Shown piece after piece: positions 1 through 9,276 of a stretch of DNA of 35,290 nucleotides. Origin of the DNA: Rickettsiales bacterium (GTDB lineage Bacteria; Pseudomonadota; Alphaproteobacteria; Rickettsiales; UBA8987); contig JANRLM010000020.1 of assembly GCA_033762595.1 (NCBI GenBank), positions 1-35,290 of the forward strand. Direction: 5' to 3'. The notes below the pieces were generated by a model that was not told the DNA's origin, made no database searches, and was given only the letters and a program-made list of their open reading frames with translations. Both the position numbers and the translations under genes were made by a program. The number at the start of each line of letters is the position of its first letter. The first letter of the stretch is position 1.

Positions 1-187
1 TAGTTTTGAGAATTAAGTAAGGCGTAACTTTAGTTTTTCCGATTTTGATTGTATATTGCTCTTGGCTTAGAAAATCTGCAATTGGTCTAATTTGACCTTG
101 ATGCCATAGAATTGCTGCACCAATTAAAATAAACCAAGGCAAAATTCTAAAAATTACTCCTAAAATTTTTAATGTGATGTTGTTCAT
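1..187 (-). CDS. Unidentified membrane-anchored protein, N-terminal part only
   Basis: An open frame of 62 codons starts at ATG 187-185 and runs off the left edge. The visible protein starts MNNITLKILGVIFRILPWF, then continues hydrophobic to about residue 26 (one probable membrane segment or uncleaved signal anchor), followed by a polar stretch ending ...TPYLILKT. It lies 91 bases after the rsmA stop on the same strand, beyond a terminator-like hairpin, so it is probably a separate transcription unit. I do not recognise the family. Reality is supported by the uninterrupted frame and the coherent hydrophobic-then-polar layout, but only the first 62 residues can be read. Confidence 0.55.
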   Translation of the reverse strand, partial: MNNITLKILGVIFRILPWFILIGAAILWHQGQIRPIADFLSQEQYTIKIGKTKVTPYLILKT

Positions 188-208
188 AATTATATTAATT
201 TAGAAACT

Positions 209-242
209 TAAAAAAATCTTTCTCCCTGCTATCACAGGGAGA
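209..242 (-). terminator. Probable rho-independent terminator after rsmA
   Basis: Read on the minus strand, a perfect 8-bp stem TCTCCCTG / CAGGGAGA (242-235 and 228-221) with a 6-base loop is followed by AAGATTTTTTT. It sits 37 bases past the rsmA stop. The stem resembles the first GC-rich hairpin of the repeat island near 17.37 kb (CTCCC...CTGCT...GGGAG), so it may be a captured copy of a dispersed palindromic repeat acting as a terminator. Confidence 0.6.
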
Positions 243-278
243 GGAAAAATAACGAGAAAAGCTCACAATACTAAACCA

Positions 279-1124
279 TTAATACCTTGCAGCTAATTTT
301 GCAAATTGCTCAGGTGATAAATTTTCTGCTCTTAAATTACCATCAATGTTCAAATCTTGAAGGGTTTTTTCAGTGTTTTCAGCAAATATATTTTTAAGAG
401 AATTTCGGATAGTTTTGCGACGCTGATTAAAAGCTGAAGCAGTTATTTTGCTTAGTTTTTCAAGATTACAATTGAATAAAATTTCTTTTCTTGGCTTTAC
501 TCTCACTATTGCTGAATAAACTCTGGGTGGTGGATAAAAAATTGAAGGTGGAACTAAAAATAAAATCTCTGATTCCGCAACTAAATTTGAAATTATTGAT
601 AGCCTGCCATATTGCTCATCATTAGTTTTAGCGGTAATTCTTTCTGCAACTTCTTTTTGAAACATAAGAATTAATTCATCAAAAATTTTTGCATTTTTAT
701 ACCAGATTAAAAGTAGCTCAGTACCTACATTATAAGGCAAATTAGCGATGATTTTTGTTGGCAATTTATATTCCGCAACGATTTTTTTATAGTCAACTTT
801 TAGTGCATCTTGGTTGATAATTTCCATTTTATTTTCTGAAATTTCTTTTAGCTCAGAGAGTATTTTTATGCATCTTTCATCTTTTTCAATTACCAATAAT
901 TTTTTTGGGTTTTCTTGCAAAATGGCTCTAGTTAAACTGCCCGCACCACCACCTATTTCAATCACCAGATAATTTTCTAAATTACCAGCTTGCCTCGCTA
1001 TTTTAGAGGTGAAATTTAGATCAAAAATAAAATTCTGCCCTAGAGATTTTTTAGTAAAAAAATCATTTTCTTTCAGAATTTCACTAATTGATGGAAGATT
1101 ATTTATTTTTTCACTTAACTGCAT
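279..1124 (-). CDS. rsmA: 16S rRNA (adenine1518-N6/adenine1519-N6)-dimethyltransferase
   Basis: Dimethylates the two adjacent adenines in the terminal hairpin of 16S rRNA, using S-adenosylmethionine, late in 30S subunit assembly. Residues are numbered from the chosen start. The KsgA signatures are present: KKSLGQNF at 25-32, the SAM-binding loop VIEIGGGAGSLT at 54-65, and the catalytic NLPYN at 128-132; the C-terminal domain holds FNQRRKTIRNSL. Length 281 aa is normal for the family. The open frame extends 20 codons further upstream (to 1184), but that part lies inside the preceding gene and has no family character, so ATG 1124 is preferred. This start overlaps the end of the YhdP-like gene by 14 bases, suggesting translational coupling. 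No clear Shine-Dalgarno is visible. Confidence 0.95.
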   Translation of the reverse strand: MQLSEKINNLPSISEILKENDFFTKKSLGQNFIFDLNFTSKIARQAGNLENYLVIEIGGGAGSLTRAILQENPKKLLVIEKDERCIKILSELKEISENKMEIINQDALKVDYKKIVAEYKLPTKIIANLPYNVGTELLLIWYKNAKIFDELILMFQKEVAERITAKTNDEQYGRLSIISNLVAESEILFLVPPSIFYPPPRVYSAIVRVKPRKEILFNCNLEKLSKITASAFNQRRKTIRNSLKNIFAENTEKTLQDLNIDGNLRAENLSPEQFAKLAARY

Positions 1125-4100
1125 TTTGTTTTGTTTTTTTATCAATATCGGTTTCGGCTTTACCCCAAATTTCTCTAAATACACCGGGGGTTAAGGCGGA
1201 AAATGCATTCACAGAAACATCTGCATCTGGATATTTACCATTAATAAAATATTTTGTTGCTATAAGGCCTTCGCCTTTTCTTCCTGTTAAATAATTAAGA
1301 ACTGGAATTTTATTAAACAGAGAATTAATTGAATATGAAGGGGTTACAGCCCCCGAAATATCAAGTTCAGAGGTTTCCAAATTAATCGTGCCGCGACTTG
1401 TAATGCCAAGGGAATTACCATAAGCTAAAATATTTTTTAGCGATAAATATTCATGCTTGATAATAAATTCGCCCTCTAAACTTTTCATAGGAATTCCTCC
1501 ACCAGTCATAATATCTGCAATTCCAGTGAAGCTCGCAAGTGAAAAAATTCTTGCTAGAACAGGCACTTCAGTAATTTTATAATCTTTCATTTTTATACTG
1601 CCTTCAATTGCTTCATCTTTTGAAGCATCTGAAAAACCTTCAATTTTAGCCTCACCACCAATAATATTTGCTTTTAAGCCAGAGCCTTTGATTAATTGCC
1701 CAACATCATTAGTGTAGACATAAAGTTTTTTATTTCCTGCATAATTATTTTCATCTTCAGGTAGATAAGTTAAACCGAAAATTTTTTCATTATTAAATTT
1801 TCCAGTAAACTCAGACTTAAAGCAACTAGACACATTGCACCTTAAATAGCCTCTTGCATTATTTAAGGTTACATCATTAGACATTGATAATTTATCAACA
1901 TTTAACTCAAGGTTGATTGCAGTTTTTTCTTCGCCGGTTAATAGTTGATAATTATTTACAAGCGAAGAAACATCAAAGTTTCTACCACTTATTTTGATTT
2001 TATAATCAGTATAATTTGGCAATTTTAGTGAAGATAGATAGATGCTCGCATCATTTTTACCAGTAAGCAGTTTGCTGAAATAAAATTCATCAGCAATCAA
2101 GCCAGCCTTTCTTGAAATAACCGCCTTACCCTCTGAAATTCCGCCTTGAGAAGTAATTCTAAATTTTGCAATTTCTATAGCTTTATCTGTTAAAAATTTT
2201 CCATTAAGTGCTGCGGTAATTTTCTCACCAATTTTTTTATTTATTGAAAGGTAAGGAAAATTAATCTCTGATTTTTCAAAATCTAAATTAGCAGAAAAAA
2301 CATTATCATTATCCAAACTTTTATATTCAGCAGTAAGTGAAGTTTTACCTGTAAAAAATTTATCAAAATCTTTTATTATTAGGGCAATATTTTTTTCACT
2401 CAAATCGCCGTTTAATTTAATTTCAACATCATTAACTTTTTTGAAGCCAACAAACGCTTCAATTTCTGCATTGTCAGAGTTATTAATTAAGCCTTTTGCG
2501 TTAAAAGTTACACCATCATTATTTACAATCATTTCGCCTTTTTCAGAAGCAAAATTGATTTTATCAAGAACATTATTCGCAATAATTTTTTTGAGTTTTG
2601 ATTTAATATCAAGCTTCAAATATCTCTCATCAAAGCCATTATTAACATTATCTTTGTAATAAAATTTAGTTCTTGAAAAGGCATGTACATCGTGCGTATT
2701 ATAATAAAAATCTTTATCCCTACCCTTGGTAATGGCTTTTAGCAAGGGTTTTAGCTCTGATAAATTTCCTGAGCCTTTGCCAGTGATTTCTAAAATTGCA
2801 TCATCTTTTGTGAGGCCAGTTAGGCTTGAAGTTATATCTTTGAATTTATATTCACCAATATAACCTTCCTCAACAATCATTGAAATATTATCATCTTCTA
2901 AATTAAACTCCCCTGAAACCCTTTCTAAAGTTGGGTATCTAGGGTTAAAGCTGATTGAAGAATTTTTTATTTTTCCTTTCGCAGAAATTTTTTCAGCGAT
3001 AATATTTTCAAAAGTTATGCTTTCAAAATTATAGGCGATATTAACCGCTAATTTATCAAAATAGCCTTTACTATAGCTTTTTATAACTTGTTCTCTAATT
3101 TCTGTGCCGATATTTTCTGGCCAGATTTTGGGTAGTCTTTCCATCTCCAAACTCTCCAAGAAAACTGAGCCTTTTATGGAAGGCTCTATAATCTTAGATG
3201 CCTCATTTGGAATAAGATATAATTCACCTGCAAAATTCACCTTAGATTTTTTTAACCATTTTTGCCTGAAAGCTAAATCAGTGTTGATGGAAATAGTGTT
3301 GGAAGCCCCCCTATCACTAAGCATAATTTCAGCATTACCATTCAGCACTGGATTTAATTTTTTCAACCAAGATAAATCAGAAATTATTTCAGAAAGTGAT
3401 GATGCAGGAAAGTTAATATATTCAATATCAACCTTCATTTTGTTATCTTTCAGCACTCTGCTATCAGCAATTAAAGTGCTTTCTTTATCAAGGATTTTAG
3501 TTTTAATTTCAGTTCTAAGATAGGTTGAATTTTGTAAGCTATAAAAGCTCAATTTTGCATTATTAATCTTCCAATTTTGGTATGCATTATCGCGATTAAA
3601 ACTAAAAATCGCATTATTAAAAACTACAGATTCAACTGGGATAATATTTTTATCTTTACTAACAAGATTGAACAAACCCGCCACAGATGACTTATAGATT
3701 GAAGAAATACTTTCCTCACTTGAGCTATCAAAAAAATCTTTTCCTTCTGTTGCTTTGAATAAAAATTGGGGATTATCAACCAGAATTTCTCTAAATCTAA
3801 TTTTCGCAATCAGTAAATCAGAAAGCTTAATTTTAGCCTTCATCATAGGTGTTGAGATTATTACATCTTCACCAAGATTTATAAAACTATTATAAAAAAT
3901 TATTGTGAAGCCCTCCTTAAAGCCCTCAAAATGAGCCTTTGCAGAGCCAATATAAACCTGCACATTCTTGCCAGAGCTTTCAATTACATCTTCTAAATAA
4001 TTAATATTTTGTGGTGGAATGGTTTTTTCCTCGCTATAAAAAACGAATAAAAATAAGCTCACGAAAATTATCGCAAATAGAACTGAATAGAAAATAATTC

Positions 4101-4128
4101 TGCCAAAAATTTTTATGAATAAACTCAC
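1111..4128 (-). CDS. YhdP/AsmA-like (DUF3971) envelope protein
   Basis: A 1005-aa protein with one N-terminal membrane anchor (about residues 10-30), then a long beta-rich periplasmic body. The last 200 residues look like the AsmA-like C-terminal domain of YhdP proteins: ITEVPVLARIFSLASFTGI, a glycine-rich GGGIPMKSLEGEF, then a repeat of beta strands and KIPVLNYLTG. Members of this AsmA/TamB/YhdP group are thought to form grooved bridges carrying phospholipids between inner and outer membranes; that role is family knowledge and not visible here. The start is GTG (4128-4126); no ATG lies near the anchor. It is divergent from flhB, and its end overlaps rsmA by 14 bases. AsmA-like over generic repeat protein is favoured by the C-terminal part; the precise subfamily is less sure. 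Confidence 0.8.
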   Translation of the reverse strand: MSLFIKIFGRIIFYSVLFAIIFVSLFLFVFYSEEKTIPPQNINYLEDVIESSGKNVQVYIGSAKAHFEGFKEGFTIIFYNSFINLGEDVIISTPMMKAKIKLSDLLIAKIRFREILVDNPQFLFKATEGKDFFDSSSEESISSIYKSSVAGLFNLVSKDKNIIPVESVVFNNAIFSFNRDNAYQNWKINNAKLSFYSLQNSTYLRTEIKTKILDKESTLIADSRVLKDNKMKVDIEYINFPASSLSEIISDLSWLKKLNPVLNGNAEIMLSDRGASNTISINTDLAFRQKWLKKSKVNFAGELYLIPNEASKIIEPSIKGSVFLESLEMERLPKIWPENIGTEIREQVIKSYSKGYFDKLAVNIAYNFESITFENIIAEKISAKGKIKNSSISFNPRYPTLERVSGEFNLEDDNISMIVEEGYIGEYKFKDITSSLTGLTKDDAILEITGKGSGNLSELKPLLKAITKGRDKDFYYNTHDVHAFSRTKFYYKDNVNNGFDERYLKLDIKSKLKKIIANNVLDKINFASEKGEMIVNNDGVTFNAKGLINNSDNAEIEAFVGFKKVNDVEIKLNGDLSEKNIALIIKDFDKFFTGKTSLTAEYKSLDNDNVFSANLDFEKSEINFPYLSINKKIGEKITAALNGKFLTDKAIEIAKFRITSQGGISEGKAVISRKAGLIADEFYFSKLLTGKNDASIYLSSLKLPNYTDYKIKISGRNFDVSSLVNNYQLLTGEEKTAINLELNVDKLSMSNDVTLNNARGYLRCNVSSCFKSEFTGKFNNEKIFGLTYLPEDENNYAGNKKLYVYTNDVGQLIKGSGLKANIIGGEAKIEGFSDASKDEAIEGSIKMKDYKITEVPVLARIFSLASFTGIADIMTGGGIPMKSLEGEFIIKHEYLSLKNILAYGNSLGITSRGTINLETSELDISGAVTPSYSINSLFNKIPVLNYLTGRKGEGLIATKYFINGKYPDADVSVNAFSALTPGVFREIWGKAETDIDKKTKQNAVK

Positions 4129-4197
4129 TTCTTTAATTAAAATATTTTTCTAATATAATAGGCAAAATTCTTTTATAATCCATAATATTTAGCTTTT

Positions 4198-5265
4198 ATG
4201 GCGGAAGGTGATGACGATTTAGAAAAAACTGAGGAACCCACCTCACGCCGTATAGATCAGGCCGTTGAAAAGGGACAGGTTGCGTTTTCTAGAGAAATCA
4301 CGAGCTTTTTATTTTTTGTCTATTTAGCGGTTTTTATTTTATGGCTAGTGCCAAAACTAGGCCAGCAAGGTGCAGTCTCCTTATCTTCTTTCATTGAATA
4401 TGCGGGTGCGATTAGAATTTCTCGCGAGACGGCTTCAAAGTTTTTTTATGAATCTTTTGGCATTTTTTTTGAATTAATGATTATTCCGCTTGGTGTTACA
4501 ATAATTGTCGCTTTGATTTCAAGTTTTATGCAGAATGGCGTTGTATTTTCAGCCGAGCCATTAATGCCAAAATTAGAAAAAATCTCACTTATTGCAGGCA
4601 TTAAAAGAATTTTTTCTGGCAGGTCAATTTTAGAATTTATTAAAGGAATAATTAAAATTACTATCATTGGCTACATCACTTATTCTCTAGTGGTTGCAGA
4701 GATTGAAAAAATTATAAATCTTCCTTCACAAGAAGTTTTTACCATCAATGAATACACCTTAATTCTTTGCTTCAAAATTGTTTTATATGTGGCGGCAATA
4801 ATGATGATTATAGCGTTAGTTGATTTTTTATATCAGAGATTTGAATATCTGAAAAACCTAAGAATGAGTAAGCAAGAGCTAAAGGAGGAATTCAAGCAAA
4901 CTGAAGGAAATCCTGAAGTTAAAGCAAAACTCAAGCAAATTAGAGAACAACGCGCGAGGCGGAGAATGATGGCAGCAGTGCCAAAAGCTGATGTTGTAAT
5001 TAGAAACCCAACGCATTATGCAATTGCCCTTTTATACAAAACAACTGAGATGAAAGCCCCAACAATTATTGCGATGGGGCAAGATGATCTAGCTCTCAAA
5101 ATCATTGAAGTTGCTGAAGAAAATGAAGTGCCAGTTGTTACTAATAGAAATCTTGCAAAATCGCTTTATCAAACCTGCGATTTAGATGAGGAAATCCCAA
5201 TTGAACACTATAAAGCCGTCGCTGAAGTTATTGCTTATGTCTATAAATTAAAGCAGAAGGTTTAA
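4198..5265 (+). CDS. flhB: Flagellar type III export protein FlhB
   Basis: Membrane component of the flagellar export gate that switches substrate class from rod/hook to filament. The 355-aa protein starts with the typical acidic segment and KTEEPTSRRIDQAVEKGQV, has four hydrophobic segments (about 33-53, 88-110, 150-168, 186-212), the conserved linker around 219-260, and the autocleavage site N270-P271-T272-H273. The intact NPTH indicates a self-cleaving, functional protein. The form could belong to a virulence type III system (SctU), but the N-terminal sequence and length fit flagellar FlhB better. No other flagellar gene is in the window, so it is an orphan locus. A TATAAT at 4174-4179 lies 18 bases before the ATG with no good -35. 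The stop is one base from the convergent pheT stop. Confidence 0.93.
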   Translation: MAEGDDDLEKTEEPTSRRIDQAVEKGQVAFSREITSFLFFVYLAVFILWLVPKLGQQGAVSLSSFIEYAGAIRISRETASKFFYESFGIFFELMIIPLGVTIIVALISSFMQNGVVFSAEPLMPKLEKISLIAGIKRIFSGRSILEFIKGIIKITIIGYITYSLVVAEIEKIINLPSQEVFTINEYTLILCFKIVLYVAAIMMIIALVDFLYQRFEYLKNLRMSKQELKEEFKQTEGNPEVKAKLKQIREQRARRRMMAAVPKADVVIRNPTHYAIALLYKTTEMKAPTIIAMGQDDLALKIIEVAEENEVPVVTNRNLAKSLYQTCDLDEEIPIEHYKAVAEVIAYVYKLKQKV

Positions 5266-5266
5266 T

Positions 5267-7639
5267 TTATCTAATCTCAGCTTTGCAGTTGGTTTTCACA
5301 GCATTAATTATATTATCAGAAATTGTATTTATTTCTTGATCAGTGAATGTTTTTTCTTTCGGTTGCAGAATAGTTTTTAGTGCTACTGATTTTTTATTTT
5401 CACCAAGTTTATCACTTTCAAACACATCAAAAATCTGCACATCTTCAAGAAAATCTTTTTGAGCTTTTTTAACTGCTGAAATAATTTCAGCAGATTGAAT
5501 ATTTTTATCCAGCACAAAAGCAAAATCCCTTTCAACGAAAGGTAGATTGTTTTCAACCATCAATTTCTTTGCAAAGCCTAGTTTTTCCTTAGCCTCTGGC
5601 AGGTTATCAATAAAGATTTCAAAAGCTAAAATATTTTGTTTTATATCAAAAATTTTCAAAATTTCTGGGTGAAGCTCGCCAAGAATTGCAATTTTTTTAT
5701 TTCCTAAAACAAATTCTCCAGATTTTCCGGGGTGGAAAAATTCTGAATTTGTTTTCTGAATTTTCAATTTTGATGTATCAATAAATTCTGAAATTATTAA
5801 TTCTGCAAAATATTTTGCATCAAAAAAATCATAATTTTCTGCTTGAAAATTTGGAGTTTTACCTCTTCTTTCCCCCGTTAAAACACCTGATATACATAAG
5901 ATTTGCTCAAAATCCCCTTGATTTTTTTTGAAGATATTTCCAATCTCAAAAAGCCTTAAATTATTTCTCTGACGCACAATATTTTTCTGTAAAGCCTCAA
6001 GCAAAGTAACGATTATTGATGGCCTCATCACATTCAAATCTTGGCTGATTGGGTTTGCAACTTCAATTAAATTAGACTGATTTTCAAATGATTTAGCAAA
6101 GTTGGAATTTGTAAATGAGAAACTCACAACCTCGTCTAAACCTTGAGAAACCATTGTTTTTCTAATATTAGAAATTTTCTTTTGTTTTGCATTTAGTGGT
6201 TCAATTTTTGCTACTGGTTTTTCCAAAAATTTAGTTGGGATTTTATCAAAACCATTAATGCGAGCAATTTCCTCAGCTAAATCTTCCGCAATTGAAACAT
6301 CATTTCGCCAAGATGGAACTTGAATTTCTGAATTGTTTTTAATTTCAAAACCTAGAGACTTAAGAATATTTTTTGATTCTTCTTCAGAAATTTCAACGCC
6401 AGTGATTTTTTTGGTAAGCAGAAAATCAAAATTTATTTTTTTGTTTTCAAAAGTTAAATCGCCTGAAAGCTCTGGTTTAGAAGGGTTTCCGCCGCAAATA
6501 TCCGTGATTAATTTTACAGCATAATTAAATAATTTATAAGAATTAAAATCAATATTTCTTTCAAATCTATATCTTGCATCAGAATCTATTTGAAGTTTTC
6601 TGCCAGCTTTTGCGATGGTTTCAGAGTCAAAATTTGCAATTTCTAAGAAAATATTCTTAGTTTTTTCATCAACGCCAGAATCCAAACCACCTATAATTCC
6701 TGCAATTGCAACTGGTGATTTATCATCTGCAATCACTGGAATTTCCTCACTTAAATTATATTCATTTCCATCTAACGCTTTTATTTTTTCACCCTCTTTT
6801 GCAAAACGCACTGATAAATTTCCAGATAATTTATCAGCGTCATAAATATGGGCTGGCCTGCCGAATGCGAAGGTTAAATAGTTTGTAATATCAACCGCAG
6901 GTGAAATTGATTTCTTGCCGATTGATTCCAATTTTTCTTTAAGCCACTGGCAAGGCTTAGAATTATCAACATTTTTGATATAAACTCCAACAAAATATTT
7001 TCCGGCGTTTTCTGCAATATTTACCTTAATTGTTGATTCAAAATCTCCAGAAATTTCAGTAAAATTAAGTGGTTTCAATTTACCAATTCCAGTTGCAGAA
7101 AGATCTCTCGCAACACCATAAACCCCAAGGCAATCGCCACGATTAGGCGTGATTGCTATTTCAAATAAAGCATCTTCTTTATTAATAAACTTAGCAAAAG
7201 ATTCACCAACGATTGAATTTTCAGGCAGCTCTAAAATACCTTCGCTTGCTTCTTCCAGATTTAACTCCTCCGCAGAGCAAAGCATTCCGTTACTTTCAAC
7301 GCCTCTAATTTTTGATTTTTTAATTTCAAAACCGCCATTTGGAATAATTGCGCCAACCCTAGCTAGTGGAATTTTTATGCCAGCCCGTGCATTTGCAGCA
7401 CCGCATACGATTGAGAGAATCTCGCCATTTCCAGCGTTCACTTTGCATATTTTAAGCCTATCTGCTTGAGGGTGTTGTTCAGTTTCAAGAATTTCAGCAA
7501 CAGAAAATGGTTTCAAAATTTTTGCGTAATCAATTACAGATTCCACCTCTAACCCAATAGAAGTAAGCTTTTCAGAGATTTCTTCAATGCTTGCGTTGGT
7601 ATCTAAATATTCTTTTAGCCAAGATAATGTAAATTTCAT
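5267..7639 (-). CDS. pheT: Phenylalanine--tRNA ligase beta subunit
   Basis: Beta chain of the alpha2-beta2 phenylalanyl-tRNA synthetase; carries the tRNA-binding and editing domains. The 790-aa length is normal for bacteria. It begins MKFTLSWLKEYLDT, has the EMAP/OB-type tRNA-binding domain at about 40-150 (EQHPQADRLKICKVN, GMLCSAEEL), the B3/B4 editing region (ITPNRGDCLGVYGVARDL; PVDITNYL-like AVDITNYLTF), the B5 domain near 400-475, and the C-terminal anticodon-binding fold (FVERDFAFVLD to the end). The ATG overlaps the upstream gene's stop as ATGA, so the two are translationally coupled. pheS is not adjacent: the gene upstream is an NDUFAF5-like protein. Confidence 0.97.
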   Translation of the reverse strand: MKFTLSWLKEYLDTNASIEEISEKLTSIGLEVESVIDYAKILKPFSVAEILETEQHPQADRLKICKVNAGNGEILSIVCGAANARAGIKIPLARVGAIIPNGGFEIKKSKIRGVESNGMLCSAEELNLEEASEGILELPENSIVGESFAKFINKEDALFEIAITPNRGDCLGVYGVARDLSATGIGKLKPLNFTEISGDFESTIKVNIAENAGKYFVGVYIKNVDNSKPCQWLKEKLESIGKKSISPAVDITNYLTFAFGRPAHIYDADKLSGNLSVRFAKEGEKIKALDGNEYNLSEEIPVIADDKSPVAIAGIIGGLDSGVDEKTKNIFLEIANFDSETIAKAGRKLQIDSDARYRFERNIDFNSYKLFNYAVKLITDICGGNPSKPELSGDLTFENKKINFDFLLTKKITGVEISEEESKNILKSLGFEIKNNSEIQVPSWRNDVSIAEDLAEEIARINGFDKIPTKFLEKPVAKIEPLNAKQKKISNIRKTMVSQGLDEVVSFSFTNSNFAKSFENQSNLIEVANPISQDLNVMRPSIIVTLLEALQKNIVRQRNNLRLFEIGNIFKKNQGDFEQILCISGVLTGERRGKTPNFQAENYDFFDAKYFAELIISEFIDTSKLKIQKTNSEFFHPGKSGEFVLGNKKIAILGELHPEILKIFDIKQNILAFEIFIDNLPEAKEKLGFAKKLMVENNLPFVERDFAFVLDKNIQSAEIISAVKKAQKDFLEDVQIFDVFESDKLGENKKSVALKTILQPKEKTFTDQEINTISDNIINAVKTNCKAEIR

Positions 7640-8442
7640 AATTTATTTTTGTTGGTTTTCCAGCCTGAGAAGGTTATAATTTCAAAACTTGCAGGAAGCA
7701 AGCCTTGATTATCAGCAAATTTCTGCCGATAAATCTCCTCAGCTTTTTGAAAAAAATCTCTACCAGCGTAATTTTTATCAGCTTTTAGGATTACGTTGCC
7801 CTCTCCACTATACCGCAAATCATAAAGCAAATCCTTGAGATTTTCATATTGAACGATGATGGTTTCAGTGATTGCAACTGGCTCAGAAAAGCCTGCTCTT
7901 TGCAGTAAGCCCGCCATATCTTTTGCATCTGCAAAAGGAGAAATTCTAGGTGTTACACGATTATTTTGGCTTCCAACTTCAAGAAAAACTTGTGATAATT
8001 CTTTAAGAGTTGCACCGCCAAAAATACTTGCAATAAAAAATCCATCACTTTTAAGAATATTTTTTGCCTGCACCAAAAAACCAACTAAATCATTCACCCA
8101 ATGTAGATTGAGATTGCTGATTATTAAATCAAATGAACCATTTGAAAATGGCAGAAATTCCTCATCGCAGACAATTTGATTTTTTCCTTCAAGTAATTTC
8201 TCACTTACATTGCTACTAAAAATTTCTCCGATAAGAGAACTATTTTTTAAGTGGTTTTTTAGAAGGTTTTTCTTATCACCGATATTAAGAACTTTCTCAA
8301 AATTCTTAACTATATCCACTCCAAAATTGCTTACAAGTCTGCTTGCAACTTCTTCAGCAAGGAATTTGTGATTCTCAAATTTGTTAGAATTTGCAATTCT
8401 TTCAAAATGTTTTTTCTTTATTTTTCTATCAAAAACTTGCAT
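7636..8442 (-). CDS. NDUFAF5/BioC-like SAM-fold protein, putative complex I assembly factor
   Basis: A 268-aa class I methyltransferase-fold protein. SNLNLHWVND (109-118), the run KNILKSDGFFIASIFGGATLKEL around 127-149, and TPRISPF (164-170) followed by LLQRAGF (179-185) match mitochondrial NDUFAF5 and its bacterial relatives closely. NDUFAF5 hydroxylates an arginine of NDUFS7, the NuoB homologue, during complex I assembly. Oddly, the SAM loop (motif I) reads VLNIGDKKNLL (51-61) and lacks the usual GxGxG, so cofactor binding may be altered. BioC (malonyl-ACP methyltransferase) is the main alternative, but no other biotin gene is present and the C-terminal half fits NDUFAF5 better. The stop overlaps the pheT start as ATGA. 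Confidence 0.75.
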   Translation of the reverse strand: MQVFDRKIKKKHFERIANSNKFENHKFLAEEVASRLVSNFGVDIVKNFEKVLNIGDKKNLLKNHLKNSSLIGEIFSSNVSEKLLEGKNQIVCDEEFLPFSNGSFDLIISNLNLHWVNDLVGFLVQAKNILKSDGFFIASIFGGATLKELSQVFLEVGSQNNRVTPRISPFADAKDMAGLLQRAGFSEPVAITETIIVQYENLKDLLYDLRYSGEGNVILKADKNYAGRDFFQKAEEIYRQKFADNQGLLPASFEIITFSGWKTNKNKL

Positions 8443-8504
8443 TTTAGTTTTACTTCTAGAACAATATTTTATAATAATTTATTCAAAACCTATATCTTTT
8501 TAAG

Positions 8505-9275
8505 ATGAATTTAACAACCATAAGATATGTAATTTTAACTGCTCTCAGAGATTTTCTATTTGTTGGAATTCTCGGTGCTTTGATTGCATCAGTTTTCTTA
8601 TCTCATTTTTTGGCAAGCACAGTGATGCTTGAAAAGCAGCAGATGCTTTCCTCGTTCACAACTGGCTCTGCGAGGGTGGTTTTGGTAGTGGGAATGATAG
8701 TTTTTATTTGCTTTCATATTCGCCGTGCGTTTGAAAATCGGGAGATTGATTTGATGCTTTCAAGGCCGATTTCAAGGGCTTCTTTTATATTTTCATATTG
8801 GCTTGGCTTTTCAATCGTGGCACTTTTAATGGTTTCTGCACTTGCATTTTATATGATTTGCTTTTTTGAATATGATTATACAGGGCTTAGCATTTGGGTT
8901 TCATCAATGGTGTTAGAATTATTTATCATCGTAGCCTTTGCATTATTTACATCGGTTATTCTAAAAAGCTCAGTAAGCTCAGTTTTGCTATGTTTTGGCT
9001 TTTATATACTCTCAAGAATGATTGGTTTTTTTCATTATGTTTTAGAAAAAGCAGTTACATATACTTACGAATATTTTGAATTTTATGCACAAAAAATAAT
9101 TTGGCTGGTTTCTTTTTTAATGCCTCGCCTTGATTTATTTGCTCAAAGTAAATGGCTTGTTTATGGTGTTGATTTTTCGGCTGATAATCTGATTTTCCCT
9201 GTGATTCAAACCTTAATTTATGTTCCGCTTTTATTGTGTTTAGCGATTGTAGATTTTAGCAGGAAGCAATTTTAG
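8505..9275 (+). CDS. ABC-2-type transporter permease
   Basis: A 256-aa integral membrane protein with about six hydrophobic segments (roughly 17-38, 57-75, 93-120, 128-150, 155-180 and 228-248). The cytoplasmic loop after the second segment, FENREIDLMLSRPISRASFI (75-94), is the charged loop typical of ABC-2/NosY-like permeases (xRE.xLLLxxPISRxxF). Substrate unknown. No ATPase gene is in the window, so it must use an ATPase encoded elsewhere or work with its neighbour in an unusual complex. The next gene follows after one base, implying an operon and probably a shared process. The 62-base divergent gap to the NDUFAF5-like gene should hold its promoter. Confidence 0.75.
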   Translation: MNLTTIRYVILTALRDFLFVGILGALIASVFLSHFLASTVMLEKQQMLSSFTTGSARVVLVVGMIVFICFHIRRAFENREIDLMLSRPISRASFIFSYWLGFSIVALLMVSALAFYMICFFEYDYTGLSIWVSSMVLELFIIVAFALFTSVILKSSVSSVLLCFGFYILSRMIGFFHYVLEKAVTYTYEYFEFYAQKIIWLVSFLMPRLDLFAQSKWLVYGVDFSADNLIFPVIQTLIYVPLLLCLAIVDFSRKQF

Positions 9276-9276
9276 A

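Noticed and set aside
1125-1184. 20-codon extension of rsmA
   Set aside because: Lies inside the YhdP-like gene and lacks any RsmA character; ATG 1124 gives normal length.
8443-8504. Specific promoter boxes in the NDUFAF5-like/permease divergent gap
   Set aside because: The sequence is uniformly AT-rich and several -10-like hexamers fit; no -35 distinguishes one.
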